64,000 nt of DNA from Limnovirga soli (GCF_013106755.1 NZ_WHPF01000006.1:1-64000), one strand, 5' to 3'; counted from the stretch's first letter, positions 45,195 through 56,619 are shown. The notes: a model not told the origin generated them from the sequence alone. Translations and numbers: made by a program.

Positions 45195-45222
45195 CAAAAA
45201 AATCCTGCCATTAGGGGCAGGA
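45195..45222 (-). terminator. Terminator after rfbD
   Basis: Minus-strand hairpin tcctgcc / ggcagga followed by a run of T, 26 nt beyond the rfbD stop. Confidence 0.75.
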
Positions 45223-45247
45223 CTGAAACATATTTTTACTATAAAAT

Positions 45248-46120
45248 TTACAATTTTGCCAAACAGGCTTCCAGGCTTTCTCTCCAATTGATGGCTGGTG
45301 TAGCATAGGTTTGCTGAATTTTAGTTTTATCCAATACTGAATATCCGGGCCTTTTTGCCGGTGTGGGATATTGTACGGCATTTATGGGGTGTACATTACA
45401 ATCCAATTGCTTTATATCCCTGATGGCCGTAGCAAATTCAAACCAGGAAATCTCACCCTCATTGGAGTAATTATAAATTCCGGGTACAAAGCTGTTACTA
45501 TTGGCCTGGCAGGCGGCTGCAATTTGTAAAATAACGGCTGCCAGATCTTTGGCATAGGTTGGTGTACCCCGCTGATCGCTAACTACATTAAGGTCTTTAC
45601 GATCTTTCATTAAACGCAACATGGTTTTTACAAAATTGTTACCAAATTCGCTGTATACCCAAGCGGTGCGTATAACCATGGTGAGCGGATTATTTTCTAA
45701 TGCCAGCTGCTCTCCCATCCATTTGGTATAGCCGTAATAATTGACGGGATCGGTTTTGTCATCTTCCTTGTATGGTGCAGTGGCGCTACCGTTAAACACA
45801 TAATCTGTAGAAATATGAATAAGTTTAGTGCCATATTGCTTGCAGGCATTGGCAATATAACCACAGGCGGCAGCATTTATTTTATAGGCATTTTCCTGAT
45901 CAGTTTCAGCTTTGTCTACAGCAGTATATGCAGCAGCATTAATAAAATAAGCAGGCTTACAATGCCCAAATAATTGTAATAGCGCTGTTTCGTTTGCTAT
46001 ATCAAGGGAATCTCTGTCAGAAAATTGAAATTCGAATTGGGGGAATTGTTCGGCTGCGGCCTGTAATTCGCTGCCCAACTGGCCATTTTTGCCTGAAACA
46101 ATAATAACGGGTTTTTGCAT
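45248..46120 (-). CDS. rfbD: dTDP-4-dehydrorhamnose reductase
   Basis: A 290-residue extended SDR enzyme making dTDP-L-rhamnose from the 4-keto sugar. The NADPH motif GKNGQLGSEL (10-19), STDYVFNG (104-111), the catalytic Tyr129 and Lys133 (YYGYTK), and the final ILDKTK-type substrate region (VLDKTKIQ) are visible. It lies 230 nt downstream of the UDP-glucuronate decarboxylase-type gene, with a terminator and a type II repeat in between, so it is a separate unit in a polysaccharide precursor region. No rfbA, rfbB or rfbC is in the window. Confidence 0.9.
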   Translation of the reverse strand: MQKPVIIVSGKNGQLGSELQAAAEQFPQFEFQFSDRDSLDIANETALLQLFGHCKPAYFINAAAYTAVDKAETDQENAYKINAAACGYIANACKQYGTKLIHISTDYVFNGSATAPYKEDDKTDPVNYYGYTKWMGEQLALENNPLTMVIRTAWVYSEFGNNFVKTMLRLMKDRKDLNVVSDQRGTPTYAKDLAAVILQIAAACQANSNSFVPGIYNYSNEGEISWFEFATAIRDIKQLDCNVHPINAVQYPTPAKRPGYSVLDKTKIQQTYATPAINWRESLEACLAKL

Positions 46121-46225
46121 AGTTGGTGGTTTTATATTGGGTGGCTACTGCAGTAAATTTGGGAACTATTTCGGCTGCATGACTATGTCGCTTTTGTTTA
46201 TGTACAGTTGCATAGTGTGCTGAAC

Positions 46226-46245
46226 GTACAAGTGAGTGACACAAG
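46226..46245 (+). repeat. Dispersed intergenic repeat, type II core
   Basis: gtacaagtgagtgacacaag, preceded by gcatagtgtgctgaac and followed by gatgttta, between rfbD and the decarboxylase gene. Confidence 0.85.
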
Positions 46246-46308
46246 GATGTTTAATGGATATGCTAATGCCTGTAACCCCTTATCTAACTGCATTTAATGA
46301 TTAGAAAC

Positions 46309-46347
46309 AAAAAAAACTCCGTAACATGCAAGCATAGTTACGGAGTT
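46309..46347 (-). terminator. Terminator after the UDP-glucuronate decarboxylase gene
   Basis: 11-bp stem aactccgtaac / gttacggagtt with a minus-strand T run, 6 nt beyond the stop. Confidence 0.82.
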
Positions 46348-46353
46348 GGTATT

Positions 46354-47340
46354 TTATTTTCTTGATTCAAATTCTTTGGGTTGTTTTACCAGTTCTTCTT
46401 TAGGTAAAGATTTAAAATATTCGTAAGTAATTCTTAAACCTTCGGCCCTGCCTACTTTGGGTTCCCATCCAAGAATTTCCCTGGCTTTGGTAATATCGGG
46501 CTGGCGTTGTTTTGGATCGTCTACCGGCAATGCTTTGTGTATGAGTTTTACATTGGAACCGGTAAGTTTCAGCACTTCTTCTGCAAAGTCTTTTAATGAA
46601 ATTTCGTTGGGGTTACCAATATTTACGGGGTAAGCATAATCGCTTAACAGTAAACGGTAAATACCTTCAATCAAATCATCAACATAGCAGAAAGAACGTG
46701 TTTGGCTACCATCGCCAAATACGGTTAGGTCTTCGCCTCTTAATGCCTGACCAATGAATGCAGGTAGTGCACGGCCATCATTCAGTCGCATACGTGGCCC
46801 ATAGGTATTGAATATACGCACTATACGTGTTTCAACGCCATGGAAGGTATGGTATGCCATGGTAATGGCTTCCTGAAAACGTTTGGCTTCATCATATACG
46901 CCGCGTGGACCGATAGGGTTTACATTACCCCAGTATTCTTCGTTTTGCGGATGTACCAATGGATCGCCATAGATTTCGCTGGTTGAAGCAATAAGCATTC
47001 TTGCATTTTTTGCTTTAGCCAAACCAAGACAGTTATGTGTACCCAATGAACCCACTTTAAGGGTTTGAATGGGGATTTTTAAATAGTCGATAGGGCTGGC
47101 AGGAGAAGCAAAGTGCAGTATATAATGCAGTTCGCCCGGGATATGTATATATTTCGACACATCCTGATGATAGAATTCAAAATCGGCCAGGGGAAACAGG
47201 TGCTCGATGTTTTTAAGATCGCCGGTAATAAGGTTATCCATACCTATAACATGATAGCCTTCTTTAATAAAACGATCGCACAGGTGAGAACCGAGGAAAC
47301 CGGCAGCACCGGTAATAAGCACTCTTTTTTTTGTTGACAT
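46354..47340 (-). CDS. UDP-glucuronate decarboxylase-type SDR epimerase
   Basis: A 328-residue extended SDR with NAD motif GAAGFLG (11-17), catalytic Tyr149 and Lys153 (GVYDEAKR), and the UXS hallmarks [11 protein letters not shown] (76-86), [13 protein letters not shown] and [10 protein letters not shown]. It converts UDP-glucuronate to UDP-xylose for surface glycans. The DegT aminotransferase gene lies 11 nt upstream and is co-transcribed, so the pair makes an amino or pentose sugar nucleotide. The assignment over other epimerases is good but not certain. Confidence 0.9.
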   Translation of the reverse strand: MSTKKRVLITGAAGFLGSHLCDRFIKEGYHVIGMDNLITGDLKNIEHLFPLADFEFYHQDVSKYIHIPGELHYILHFASPASPIDYLKIPIQTLKVGSLGTHNCLGLAKAKNARMLIASTSEIYGDPLVHPQNEEYWGNVNPIGPRGVYDEAKRFQEAITMAYHTFHGVETRIVRIFNTYGPRMRLNDGRALPAFIGQALRGEDLTVFGDGSQTRSFCYVDDLIEGIYRLLLSDYAYPVNIGNPNEISLKDFAEEVLKLTGSNVKLIHKALPVDDPKQRQPDITKAREILGWEPKVGRAEGLRITYEYFKSLPKEELVKQPKEFESRK

Positions 47341-47351
47341 AGTATTTGGAT

Positions 47352-48482
47352 TTATTGGTTTACATATTCTAAAACAGCAGCTGTTATATATTGTAACTGC
47401 TCTTCATCCAGCTCGGTATGAATAGGTAATGATATTACGCGTTCGGTAAGCCAATCAGTAACGGAAAGTTGTGTTGCTGCAAGGTTAAATGAAGCAAACA
47501 TTTGTTGGCGGTGGCCGGGTACAGGATAATAGATCATTGATGGAATATTTTTCATAGCGAGATATTCATTCAGCCCATCTCTGTTTACACCCTCTAAAGT
47601 TAAGGTATATTGGTGAAATACGTGCTTAGAATTTTCTGAGCGATAGGGTGTGGTAATTTTTGGATGATTGGCAAAGGCGGCATCATAATAATCGGCGGCC
47701 TTTCTGCGGGCAGCAATATAGTTATCCAACTCTCTTAACTTGATATTTAAAATAGCTGCCTGAATTGTATCCAATCTGGAATTACAACCCACTACATCGT
47801 GGTAATAACGTTTGCTTTGTCCATGATTTGCTACCATTTTCATTTTGGCTGCTAGGGCATCATCATTGGTGCAAATGGCACCACCATCGCCATAACCCCC
47901 TAAATTTTTTGAGGGGAAAAATGAAGTAGTTCCAACATGGCCAATGGTGCCTGTTTTTTTGGATGAGCCATCTTTAAAATAATAATCGGCACCAATGGCT
48001 TGTGCATTATCTTCAATTACATAAAGGTTATGTTCATTGGCTATTTGCATGATTTCTTCCATATTGGCGGGCTGCCCATATAAGTGGACCGGCACAATAG
48101 CTTTTGTTTTTGGCGTAATGGCTTTACGTAAAGCTACTGCATCCATACAAAATGTACGGGCATCTACTTCAACAAAAACTGGTGTTAAACGTAGCAGTGC
48201 TACCACTTCTGTGGTGGCTATATAGGTAAAAGAAGGTGTAATTACTTCGTCACCGGGTTGCAGGTCCAAAGCCATCATTGCAATTTGTAAGGCATCTGTA
48301 CCATTGGCACAGGGTATTACATGGGTTGCGCCCAAATAGGCTGATAAATGTTGTGCAAAATCCTGTACGGGTTTGCCATTAATAAATGCGGTACTTTCCA
48401 AAACTCCAATAACAGCAGCATCAATTTCGGGTTTAATTTTCTGGTACTGCGTTTTTAAATCCACCATTTGTATAGGCCTCAT
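47352..48482 (-). CDS. DegT/DnrJ/EryC1-family sugar aminotransferase
   Basis: A 376-residue PLP enzyme that aminates a keto-sugar nucleotide for surface polysaccharide. Motifs are [11 protein letters not shown] (59-69), [23 protein letters not shown] (157-167) and the PLP Lys192 in [14 protein letters not shown]. The sequence resembles the WbpE/WlbC-like (3-amino-3-deoxy) subgroup. It is first in a short operon with the decarboxylase-type gene. The exact sugar is unknown. Confidence 0.88.
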   Translation of the reverse strand: MRPIQMVDLKTQYQKIKPEIDAAVIGVLESTAFINGKPVQDFAQHLSAYLGATHVIPCANGTDALQIAMMALDLQPGDEVITPSFTYIATTEVVALLRLTPVFVEVDARTFCMDAVALRKAITPKTKAIVPVHLYGQPANMEEIMQIANEHNLYVIEDNAQAIGADYYFKDGSSKKTGTIGHVGTTSFFPSKNLGGYGDGGAICTNDDALAAKMKMVANHGQSKRYYHDVVGCNSRLDTIQAAILNIKLRELDNYIAARRKAADYYDAAFANHPKITTPYRSENSKHVFHQYTLTLEGVNRDGLNEYLAMKNIPSMIYYPVPGHRQQMFASFNLAATQLSVTDWLTERVISLPIHTELDEEQLQYITAAVLEYVNQ

Positions 48483-48663
48483 ATATCAAAAATTTGTGGG
48501 GCAAAACTACACTAAAAATAGGTGTAAACCATTTTCATTAGCATTTGATACATGCGTAAATACGTTAATGGTTTTAGTTAAAAGGTAAGGCTTCCTTTTG
48601 TGTTTTTCTGCTTTTTAAAGCAAAACATAAACCTGCATTTTATTGCTGCTACATGTTTTGGAA

Positions 48664-48683
48664 GTACAAGAGTGCGACGCAAG
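48664..48683 (+). repeat. Dispersed intergenic repeat, type I core
   Basis: gtacaagagtgcgacgcaag followed by gatgctgcc, in the spacer after sprA. Confidence 0.85.
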
Positions 48684-48727
48684 GATGCTGCCACTTATGC
48701 AATTGTCTGGTTCAAAAAATGTATTTA

Positions 48728-51700
48728 TTATGGAGTTGATGGTGCCAAAGAAATACGTATTTGTACGCCTGCCCTTGTATTGGTAACTGGTGCAGAAGTA
48801 GATATATATGGAACAACACGTTGCTGATCGAAAAAGAGTTTCAGGTTTACACGACTGCTCATTACCATATCTACAGAAGGTTGAATGCTTACCACTTTTT
48901 GTCCACCTGTACTATAAGCATTGGCCTGGTCTAAGCGGCTATTGCTTTGTATATCATCCCGCATAGACAGATCGAGGTTTAGGTTAATATCGTTGCCTGC
49001 TTCGGACTCTTTTAAGAAAGGAAATTTAAATGGCAGGTGCACCCCTTTTTGCCTTAGACTGCCACCAAAACTCCATTCGGTGCTGCGTACTTCGCTTAAT
49101 TGAAAATCTATAAGGCTTAAACTGAGTTGCCTGCTCTTTTTAAATTCGAAGCGGAAATTGGTTTGATTGGTAGTGGTTACATCAATACCAAATAAGGGGG
49201 CAAAAGACTCTTGTATGGTGATATTTGGCAAAAGGAAAAATGGTATATAATTACCTGAAATGGTATCAAGAAATGCCGGTGCCCCATAATGAAAAGGATC
49301 GTAATACAACAATGCACTGGAATAGGCATTCATACTTAAAGTAGATGAATAGGCATGCGTTAAACTGATATTACTAAACACATTGGCAATAGCCTGCACT
49401 TTTGACAAACCCGTATAGGTAACCCTCCAATTGGGCAATGGTTTAATACCGCTAAACGGATTTGATTTAATATTGGGATTAGACTGTTTGATTAGGCTAA
49501 CTGATAATGGATCTTTACCCGTATAAGCAGCCAGAAATGCAGGAATAAGCACATCCTGTGCATAACGGCCATAACCCAAAGGATAACCATCTGCTGATAC
49601 TTGCGAACCCGCAGCTTTATAATAAGGATTACTATTGGCCAACCTGCCGGCAATTACTTTACGATAATCCTGGAACTTATTAAAGGTTTGCGATACCTCA
49701 GTAGGTTTATATTTTTGGAAAAGCGTTTTATAACTAATGTACGATACACTAAAGCCACCAGAAGCCAATGGATTAAGGTGCTGGGGATTACCCAGGTTTA
49801 GTGTATCCTTAAATAACTCAGAATAATTTTTTGAGAAGGTTTTATCAAGATTAATATCTATCACAAATTCCTTGATAGGCTCTAATTGCGCTGTTAGGCT
49901 TAATCGCTGATCGAAAGTTTGGTTAAAGAGTAAATTAAAGGAACTATCCCTGGTAATTACCCCCTGCGATGCTTTTTTATTAAGCCAGGCACTATCCGGT
50001 TGTTTACCCAATACATAATCTAAACCGGGCTGATAGGTTTTCCAGTTTTGACCCAAAATTTTTGTACTATCGGTAAAGCCGGGTAATCGGGTATTATAGT
50101 TTTCGCTATAATTCACAGAAACTCTTTTAACCATTGTAACCACCTGCACGGCAGATTTTAGCACACCGGTTGGGCCATTGTGTTCTTTATTATTTCGATC
50201 CTGCTTACGTTTATTTCTTTTTTGCAGACGCCATTTGCGCAATGCAGTTTTTTTAGCTTTGCCTTTAAGGTCTTTAATTACTTCGGGTCGTGGTTTAATA
50301 ATGATGGTGGTGTCGGTTTTATTACCATTATTATCTTGCTGTTCATCTGCATTTTCAGCAGGCTGGTTCATTTTTTCTAACCATGCAGATTTACTGTATA
50401 ACCGGGAAAAGTCAAATTCGGCATTTAGTGCGTTTTGCTGACTGTTCTCAATAATGTTACCCAGGTTTTTTGCCAATAAACTGGCACCAACCCAATTATA
50501 AGTAGTAGTATAACTATAACGGGCCGTAATCCAATCAGTTAAAGGCAATTTTGATAACGGAAAATTATAACTAAGCACACCCCTTTGTTGGTATAAGGTA
50601 TTACGACCACCCTTGAATAAATTGTTTTTAACGGAATCTTTTTTGGACTGAGTATCCAGCAGCCCGGCAGGTTCATCGATGCGGGCAAAATTAGAAGCAC
50701 TAAAATCGAGGTTAACGCTACGGCTTAGATCCCAGCGCATATTATAAAAGCGATCGAAAGTGAAATATTTGTCGTAGGTGGTATCAACCCTTTCTACTTT
50801 ATTATCAAAAGTGTTTACAATACGTGGAGTGTATTTACCAAACTGGCGGTTAACATCAGCTCTGAAACTGATAAGGGAAGGAATAGGATTAATATTAAAA
50901 TCTCTGGCCAATGCAAACCATGGGCTCTTGTTTCTGATAAGCTTTTTAAATGGCTCAATAAATTTAGAACTGGCGCTATAGGTATAGCCCAAACCTGCTC
51001 TTTGTTTGGTAACACTATTTAATAATATTACAGGATTGATCTGTTCTATTTTTGTAAAAGAGTAACTAAAATCAAAATTGCTGATACTCCATAATTTGGG
51101 CCGTTTACCTGTTTGCCCAAAACGCATATTGGTAAAATTAAGCGTTGTAATTGTGGTTTGGTCTAATGCCACCTTTTTGATAGAATCTCTTTTGGCCCCG
51201 CCATTATCCAGTTTGTATTGATATTTCACATCCAGATCATAGGGATCGTATTTTGGTGTAAGTACATTTTTATTAATACTGGCATACACAGGAATACTAA
51301 TACCAGCTTTCTTAGGTAAGAGTTTACCAGCATCCAATGTCAAAGCGGCATCAAATTGTAAAAGGTTATCACGGGCTCTTTCATTTGCTCTTTGTTCAAT
51401 GGTACCAAAACCTTGCGTGTACGTATTTGCAGAAACAGATAAAGAACCCAGGTCTGCCAATTGAATATCAACTCTACCCAATGCAGCCCATCCCCCATTT
51501 TCATCAATCCGCGAAAGCCTCAATTCATTTACCCAAACTTCAGTTGAAATGGGGCTAGCGGAATTGTTATTTTCTATACCAATTAAAAAGCCCTGCACTT
51601 CGCCCAGGTTTGGATTACCTAATACTGAAATGGTTTTAGTACCCTGTAATTCTCTATAAATGGTACTAAGTGAACCACCGTTACTATTTCGCCTGAGTTT

Positions 51701-54700
51701 TAATTGTACCAATTCGTTTAGAATGATATCCAGGTTATTATCAGTAGGCCAAATTTCGGCAGCTGTAGCTGTGGCACTTGGCTGAGTAATTTTTAGCGGA
51801 ATTTTTATTTCATAATAATTATTCAAAAAATCCTGGCCAATACGAATAACTGCATTTACCTGACCATCCTTTACATCTGTCTGTCCAATTACTGACTCTG
51901 CATGTAAAAACATAGATAGTTGTCCATACTGACGCATATCCAGGTTGAGTGTTTTAAATACAGCCCTTGCATCCCCTTTTCCAAGATTGCTTATTTTAAG
52001 ACTCATGGATTGCTCATTCTGCAAAAGATTTACGCCATTATTACCCAATAACTGCACTCTTTCAATACCCGGAGGAATTTTGTAAGGTATGGGCTGACGA
52101 CTACTATTCTCTTCGAGGTTAACAGCCAAAACATTCATTGTGGCATTACTCGATACCTGAGTATATGAACCAATTGTGTCAAGATCATAGGTAAAAGTTC
52201 TCCATTGGTTACGCACCAAATCAAAACTGGCAAAACGCATTACTACGGAATCTTCAAAATCTGTAGCATACATCCTTATAAAACGAATAGATTTGAAATC
52301 TGGAATCTTACCCACTTTACCCGTGTAATTCTTTATAGGTATCCTGAACAAATACCATGTTTCCGGTTTTGAAGATCCATCAGCCAATCTTGGTGTAATT
52401 ACTTTAGAATCGGTAATATATTTGGTAATACCGGTTGCCATTCCTGGTTGCAGGTCAATTTGGTATTCATAATACTCTTCTGTTTCACTCAATGTATTAT
52501 CCCTGTTCAGGTCTTCATTATCCGGGTATAATGTTGCGGCAGGTGAAAACTGAGAATTGCCTGTTGACACTGGAGAATTACCCTGTGGATTATTGTAGTT
52601 TTTATACCGCCCCAATATATCAGTAGCAGCAGCATCATAGGATGCATCACGATACCATTTATAATCATCCCCTGCAGGGTCATTCACTGCCTTTTGATAA
52701 ATGGCCGATGTAGTACCAAAATTGGTAGCCAATTCACCTAAATATTGTGCCTGTTTTACTTTTTCATTTTCATCATCAAGCCCATCAAATCCCACATCCT
52801 GATAAGGCCTGTCGGCAGGGTCATTACTAAATGCCTGGGTAACCTGAAATGGATTTACCGGCGTTGTTCCCCATTTACTGTCAGTAGTATTTACTGCTGC
52901 AGGTTGTGTAGGTGTATTTAACCCATTCTCATAAAAACGTAACCCATCCTTTAATACATCCTCACTTATATTTCCCAGGTTAATAACTAACTTACCACCA
53001 GCACTATTTGGATTTTTCAGGAAGGGGTCCTGCATCCAAAATTCCATAAACTCAATATTGCCGGTTTCAAAATCCGTCTGATCAATGTTACGCATAATAC
53101 CCGCCCATCGTTGTCTCGGGTTTTTCAACTTTCCATTGCCATCAATATCGGCCACATCGCTGGTAAAATTATAAGGGCCTGGTTCTGTTGGATAATAGGC
53201 CAAATCAAATGTCGCATTCAATACATCGGTAATATTGGTGGTACGTTGTGGAAACAATTCATTGGTGTACACTGCTCTAATTCTGGGATCACTTAAAGCG
53301 GTAAGGTTACCCTTTAAAGGATTGCTTGGGTTAGATTTGTCCTGCAAAATTGGCTCAATGTTATACCAGGCCATTTTTGCCCTGCTCTTTCCATAATCCA
53401 GGTTATTACTTAAGCTTGCTTCAGGGAATTTAGTGCCTTGCGGTGTAGATGCCAATACCCAAGAAACAAAAGGAAACCTCAAATCAATACTACTGGTTGT
53501 ACCCTCAAAATCATCAATATAAATCAACCCTTCATTTCCCTTACCAATTTGTTTTGGGTGACCAGGTTTTAACACAGCGGCCTCACCATAAGCATTAATA
53601 TTACTTACCGTTTTTGAATTGTAAAACGGAAGTTTATTAATCAATCGGGTTAAACCTGGCAGTTCAGCTCTGTAATTAAAGTCAACACCGTACATGGTAT
53701 TTTGAATCGGGTCTTCACCATAATTTACCTTAGTAAAAAAGGGTCTTTCCGTAAGTTTTTGCATTGTAGCACCAACCGTTAGATTTTTATTAGCCACATA
53801 ATCTAACCTTAAACCCATAAAACTTCGCTGCTGAATACCAAAGCTTGCGTTGTTTTCATACTGCACATTAACAGGTACACCAGAATTAATAATCGCCTGA
53901 TTAATAATCTTTAAAGTACCTAGGTTATAATCAATTACAAAATCTACATTCTCCTGTAATACCTGACCACCTGCGGTTACAGAAACCGAACCAGGCGGTA
54001 TATTAAATCCTCCCAAATAAATATCGGTAGAAGAGCTACCCTTTACTGTTCCCTGTATATAAAACCGGTCAAGATTGGCATAGGTTTGCGCAATGGCTTT
54101 AATAGAATCATATAACTGCGGAAACAAATATTTATCTTTTACATCCTGAGGCTGGTCTTTTAAGGCGGTACTTTCCAAATAATTACCAAATGGTTGTAAA
54201 ACCGGAAATATAATTTTACCCATCTGGCTATTTACAGTGAAACTGTCTACAAAGTCGTATTGCCCGTCTGGTAAAGGGTCGTTACGGTTATTTAACCGGT
54301 CCAGGTTTAAGATGGTTAGCAAGGGCTTACCGGAATAATCAGGATTTGTTTCCGGCAAATATCTTTTCATACCTCCACTTGGCTCAAGATACAATACATT
54401 CAGGTTAAAGTTTTCACGCTGAACACCTGATACATCAAGGGAATACACATTCTTCATCATCAAATCCCATAACGGAAGTTCAACTCTTTGGGAGGTAGCT
54501 TTTAATAATTTCAGAAACAATACTTTTTGTACACCCTGTGTAGAATCCAACGTCACATCCTGAGAAAACTCCCCCACCTGGTACACTTTACCATTGTAAG
54601 TGTATTGGTAAGCCACCGCCAATACATCATCTGGCTGCAACTGCTGGTTTAACGAAATAAAACCCACCTGAGGATTAAAATAATATTCACTTGGGTCTAA

Positions 54701-55987
54701 CTTTCTGGCAAATGTCTTCTCAAAATCATTTACTGGAGATAACCCCTTTGCTAATAAAATTGAATTAATCAATGCAGGATTCCTGTTATTGGTAGCATCC
54801 CCAGCTAAAAAGGAGTAAAGGTCATTACCCCCGTTTTGTGGCAAAGTGTTACTCGTAAGGGAATGTACAATTGGGTTGTAAGGCTGTGGCTCTGCTAAAT
54901 CAGTAAAACCAACAATACTTCTGGTGTTAATGGTTGATCCATTTCTATTCGTTAGCCACACTTCCAAACGCAATATCTGTACCTGGCTGGTTACCACCGG
55001 CAGGTTGGCCATGGCTTTGTCGTAATTATCCTTAAAATATTGCCCCAACAAAAAGTGGCGGTTTTCTTCATAATCGTCAAGACGCTTATTTATTTTTTGG
55101 TTTAAGCCACCACCTTGCAGGGTTAAAGATTGTTTTTGCGAACGCTGACTAGCCAATGCAGCCGTTACATATAATTTACCAAATTGTAAAGAGGTTTTTA
55201 TACCAAATAAACTTTGAACGCTCGACATTAATGAACCCTTGCTTTGAAAAGAAATATTACCGGCTTCCACCGATTTTAATATCTCATCATCCATCCCTTT
55301 ATAATCCAGCTTTAACTGATTCTCAAAATCAAAATTGGCCAGGGTATTATAACTAATGGGTAGTTTTAATTTATCACCAATACTGGCATTTACGTTAATG
55401 TTAGAATTCATTTTAAAATCAAAGCCACCATTCTTTCTGGCCGATTCAGGCAATGTGGGGTTCTTTACATTTTGCCCATCATAGCCTGCCGTTAAATCCA
55501 CCGACCCCTGTGGTTTAATATCCACTTTTAAACCTCCTGGTGCAACACCAAAAATCCTATCAAATAATTTATCGTATACCCTGGGTTTTGGCCGGGCAAT
55601 TTTTCTGTTTAAATCAAATAAAGTTCGGCTGCGTGAATTAAAATATTCTTTCTCTGCCTGTGCCGATTGAATTTTCAGGTACTCATCAAAAGTTAGTGTG
55701 GTAGGTTTACGGTAAAGCGTATTACCTATTTTCTCAACAATATAATATTCATTGGTTTTGGGATCGTATTCAATGGTTTGTTTTATAAAACCAGTGTCTT
55801 GCAGGTCAAAAGGATTATTAGACTGCCACGAAAAGCGGTCGCCACGCCTGTCTTTTATAGGAAACCGTAAAGAATCCTTTGCAGCACGGCGTGTAGTGTC
55901 AACTTTTTGGGCTACTGCCTGCAGGGTTAATGCAGTTACACAATAAGTAAACAATAAAAGAAATATGATTCGAAAAATCTTATACAA
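48728..55987 (-). CDS. sprA: Cell-surface protein SprA, type IX secretion translocon
   Basis: A 2419-residue outer-membrane protein, the length expected for SprA (Sov), which forms the giant beta-barrel pore of the type IX secretion system and is required for gliding in Flavobacterium. A signal peptide (1-27, ending VAQ) leads into DTGFIKQTIEYDPKTNEYYI and the PQGSVDLTAGYDGQ start typical of SprA, then repeated N-terminal SprA domains. The C-terminal end GVQIRISLAPSTP is barrel-like. It follows ruvA by 41 nt, the order seen in other Bacteroidota. No other T9SS core genes (gldKLMN) are here, so secretion of CTD-tagged cargo is expected but encoded elsewhere. Confidence 0.96.
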   Translation of the reverse strand: MYKIFRIIFLLLFTYCVTALTLQAVAQKVDTTRRAAKDSLRFPIKDRRGDRFSWQSNNPFDLQDTGFIKQTIEYDPKTNEYYIVEKIGNTLYRKPTTLTFDEYLKIQSAQAEKEYFNSRSRTLFDLNRKIARPKPRVYDKLFDRIFGVAPGGLKVDIKPQGSVDLTAGYDGQNVKNPTLPESARKNGGFDFKMNSNINVNASIGDKLKLPISYNTLANFDFENQLKLDYKGMDDEILKSVEAGNISFQSKGSLMSSVQSLFGIKTSLQFGKLYVTAALASQRSQKQSLTLQGGGLNQKINKRLDDYEENRHFLLGQYFKDNYDKAMANLPVVTSQVQILRLEVWLTNRNGSTINTRSIVGFTDLAEPQPYNPIVHSLTSNTLPQNGGNDLYSFLAGDATNNRNPALINSILLAKGLSPVNDFEKTFARKLDPSEYYFNPQVGFISLNQQLQPDDVLAVAYQYTYNGKVYQVGEFSQDVTLDSTQGVQKVLFLKLLKATSQRVELPLWDLMMKNVYSLDVSGVQRENFNLNVLYLEPSGGMKRYLPETNPDYSGKPLLTILNLDRLNNRNDPLPDGQYDFVDSFTVNSQMGKIIFPVLQPFGNYLESTALKDQPQDVKDKYLFPQLYDSIKAIAQTYANLDRFYIQGTVKGSSSTDIYLGGFNIPPGSVSVTAGGQVLQENVDFVIDYNLGTLKIINQAIINSGVPVNVQYENNASFGIQQRSFMGLRLDYVANKNLTVGATMQKLTERPFFTKVNYGEDPIQNTMYGVDFNYRAELPGLTRLINKLPFYNSKTVSNINAYGEAAVLKPGHPKQIGKGNEGLIYIDDFEGTTSSIDLRFPFVSWVLASTPQGTKFPEASLSNNLDYGKSRAKMAWYNIEPILQDKSNPSNPLKGNLTALSDPRIRAVYTNELFPQRTTNITDVLNATFDLAYYPTEPGPYNFTSDVADIDGNGKLKNPRQRWAGIMRNIDQTDFETGNIEFMEFWMQDPFLKNPNSAGGKLVINLGNISEDVLKDGLRFYENGLNTPTQPAAVNTTDSKWGTTPVNPFQVTQAFSNDPADRPYQDVGFDGLDDENEKVKQAQYLGELATNFGTTSAIYQKAVNDPAGDDYKWYRDASYDAAATDILGRYKNYNNPQGNSPVSTGNSQFSPAATLYPDNEDLNRDNTLSETEEYYEYQIDLQPGMATGITKYITDSKVITPRLADGSSKPETWYLFRIPIKNYTGKVGKIPDFKSIRFIRMYATDFEDSVVMRFASFDLVRNQWRTFTYDLDTIGSYTQVSSNATMNVLAVNLEENSSRQPIPYKIPPGIERVQLLGNNGVNLLQNEQSMSLKISNLGKGDARAVFKTLNLDMRQYGQLSMFLHAESVIGQTDVKDGQVNAVIRIGQDFLNNYYEIKIPLKITQPSATATAAEIWPTDNNLDIILNELVQLKLRRNSNGGSLSTIYRELQGTKTISVLGNPNLGEVQGFLIGIENNNSASPISTEVWVNELRLSRIDENGGWAALGRVDIQLADLGSLSVSANTYTQGFGTIEQRANERARDNLLQFDAALTLDAGKLLPKKAGISIPVYASINKNVLTPKYDPYDLDVKYQYKLDNGGAKRDSIKKVALDQTTITTLNFTNMRFGQTGKRPKLWSISNFDFSYSFTKIEQINPVILLNSVTKQRAGLGYTYSASSKFIEPFKKLIRNKSPWFALARDFNINPIPSLISFRADVNRQFGKYTPRIVNTFDNKVERVDTTYDKYFTFDRFYNMRWDLSRSVNLDFSASNFARIDEPAGLLDTQSKKDSVKNNLFKGGRNTLYQQRGVLSYNFPLSKLPLTDWITARYSYTTTYNWVGASLLAKNLGNIIENSQQNALNAEFDFSRLYSKSAWLEKMNQPAENADEQQDNNGNKTDTTIIIKPRPEVIKDLKGKAKKTALRKWRLQKRNKRKQDRNNKEHNGPTGVLKSAVQVVTMVKRVSVNYSENYNTRLPGFTDSTKILGQNWKTYQPGLDYVLGKQPDSAWLNKKASQGVITRDSSFNLLFNQTFDQRLSLTAQLEPIKEFVIDINLDKTFSKNYSELFKDTLNLGNPQHLNPLASGGFSVSYISYKTLFQKYKPTEVSQTFNKFQDYRKVIAGRLANSNPYYKAAGSQVSADGYPLGYGRYAQDVLIPAFLAAYTGKDPLSVSLIKQSNPNIKSNPFSGIKPLPNWRVTYTGLSKVQAIANVFSNISLTHAYSSTLSMNAYSSALLYYDPFHYGAPAFLDTISGNYIPFFLLPNITIQESFAPLFGIDVTTTNQTNFRFEFKKSRQLSLSLIDFQLSEVRSTEWSFGGSLRQKGVHLPFKFPFLKESEAGNDINLNLDLSMRDDIQSNSRLDQANAYSTGGQKVVSIQPSVDMVMSSRVNLKLFFDQQRVVPYISTSAPVTNTRAGVQIRISLAPSTP

Positions 55988-56028
55988 TGTACAGTAAGAT
56001 CTGGTTAGGTAGAAGTATTTGCGATAGG

Positions 56029-56619
56029 TTATAAATTTTTTAAAGCTTGTTTAATAAATTCCTCCAAAGAAAGCGATTCTTTGGCAGACAAGGAAACTTT
56101 TTTAACAGCCGATTCGGCCATGGGTCTGGCTATACCTAGTCCTACAAGTGCCTGAACAACATCCTGTTCAACCGATCTGAAATGATTTGCACCCGTACTT
56201 ACACTCAACTCTGTTTGCACTTTAGCCAGTTTATCTCTCAATTCCAATACCAGTCGCTCTGCTGTTTTTTTCCCAATACCTTTAACGCCTTCCAGCTGTT
56301 TTGTATTGCCCTGTACAATTGCTTTCATTATTTCATCGGGGTTTAAACCGCTCAACATCATACGTGCGGTTGAAGCGCCTACACCCGAAACACTTATTAA
56401 TTGCAAAAAAAGTTCCTTCTCCGTCTGTTCAAAAAAGCCAAATAAAGTTTGCCCATTTTCGGTAATGTGCAAATAAGTAACCAGTTGCCCCTCCTCTTTA
56501 TTGCTAATAAAAGAATAAGTATGCAAACTAATCTGCAATTCATACCCAACTCCATTCACATCTACAATTACCTGCGAGGGCGATTTTCTGGCAAATTTGC
56601 CTCTAACAAATGCTATCAT
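56029..56619 (-). CDS. ruvA: Holliday junction branch-migration protein RuvA
   Basis: 196 residues. The N-terminal OB-like domain (1-65, MIAFVRGKFA, VGYELQISL), helix-hairpin-helix motifs (SGVGASTARMML near 81-92 and VKGIGKKTAERLVLELRDKL near 111-130) and the C-terminal domain (about 150-196) are all present. It binds Holliday junctions and loads RuvB. It is first in the operon with sprA (41-nt gap). A TAATTTTG element (minus strand, 56634-56641) resembles a -7 box, but no well-spaced -33 partner was found. Confidence 0.95.
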   Translation of the reverse strand: MIAFVRGKFARKSPSQVIVDVNGVGYELQISLHTYSFISNKEEGQLVTYLHITENGQTLFGFFEQTEKELFLQLISVSGVGASTARMMLSGLNPDEIMKAIVQGNTKQLEGVKGIGKKTAERLVLELRDKLAKVQTELSVSTGANHFRSVEQDVVQALVGLGIARPMAESAVKKVSLSAKESLSLEEFIKQALKNL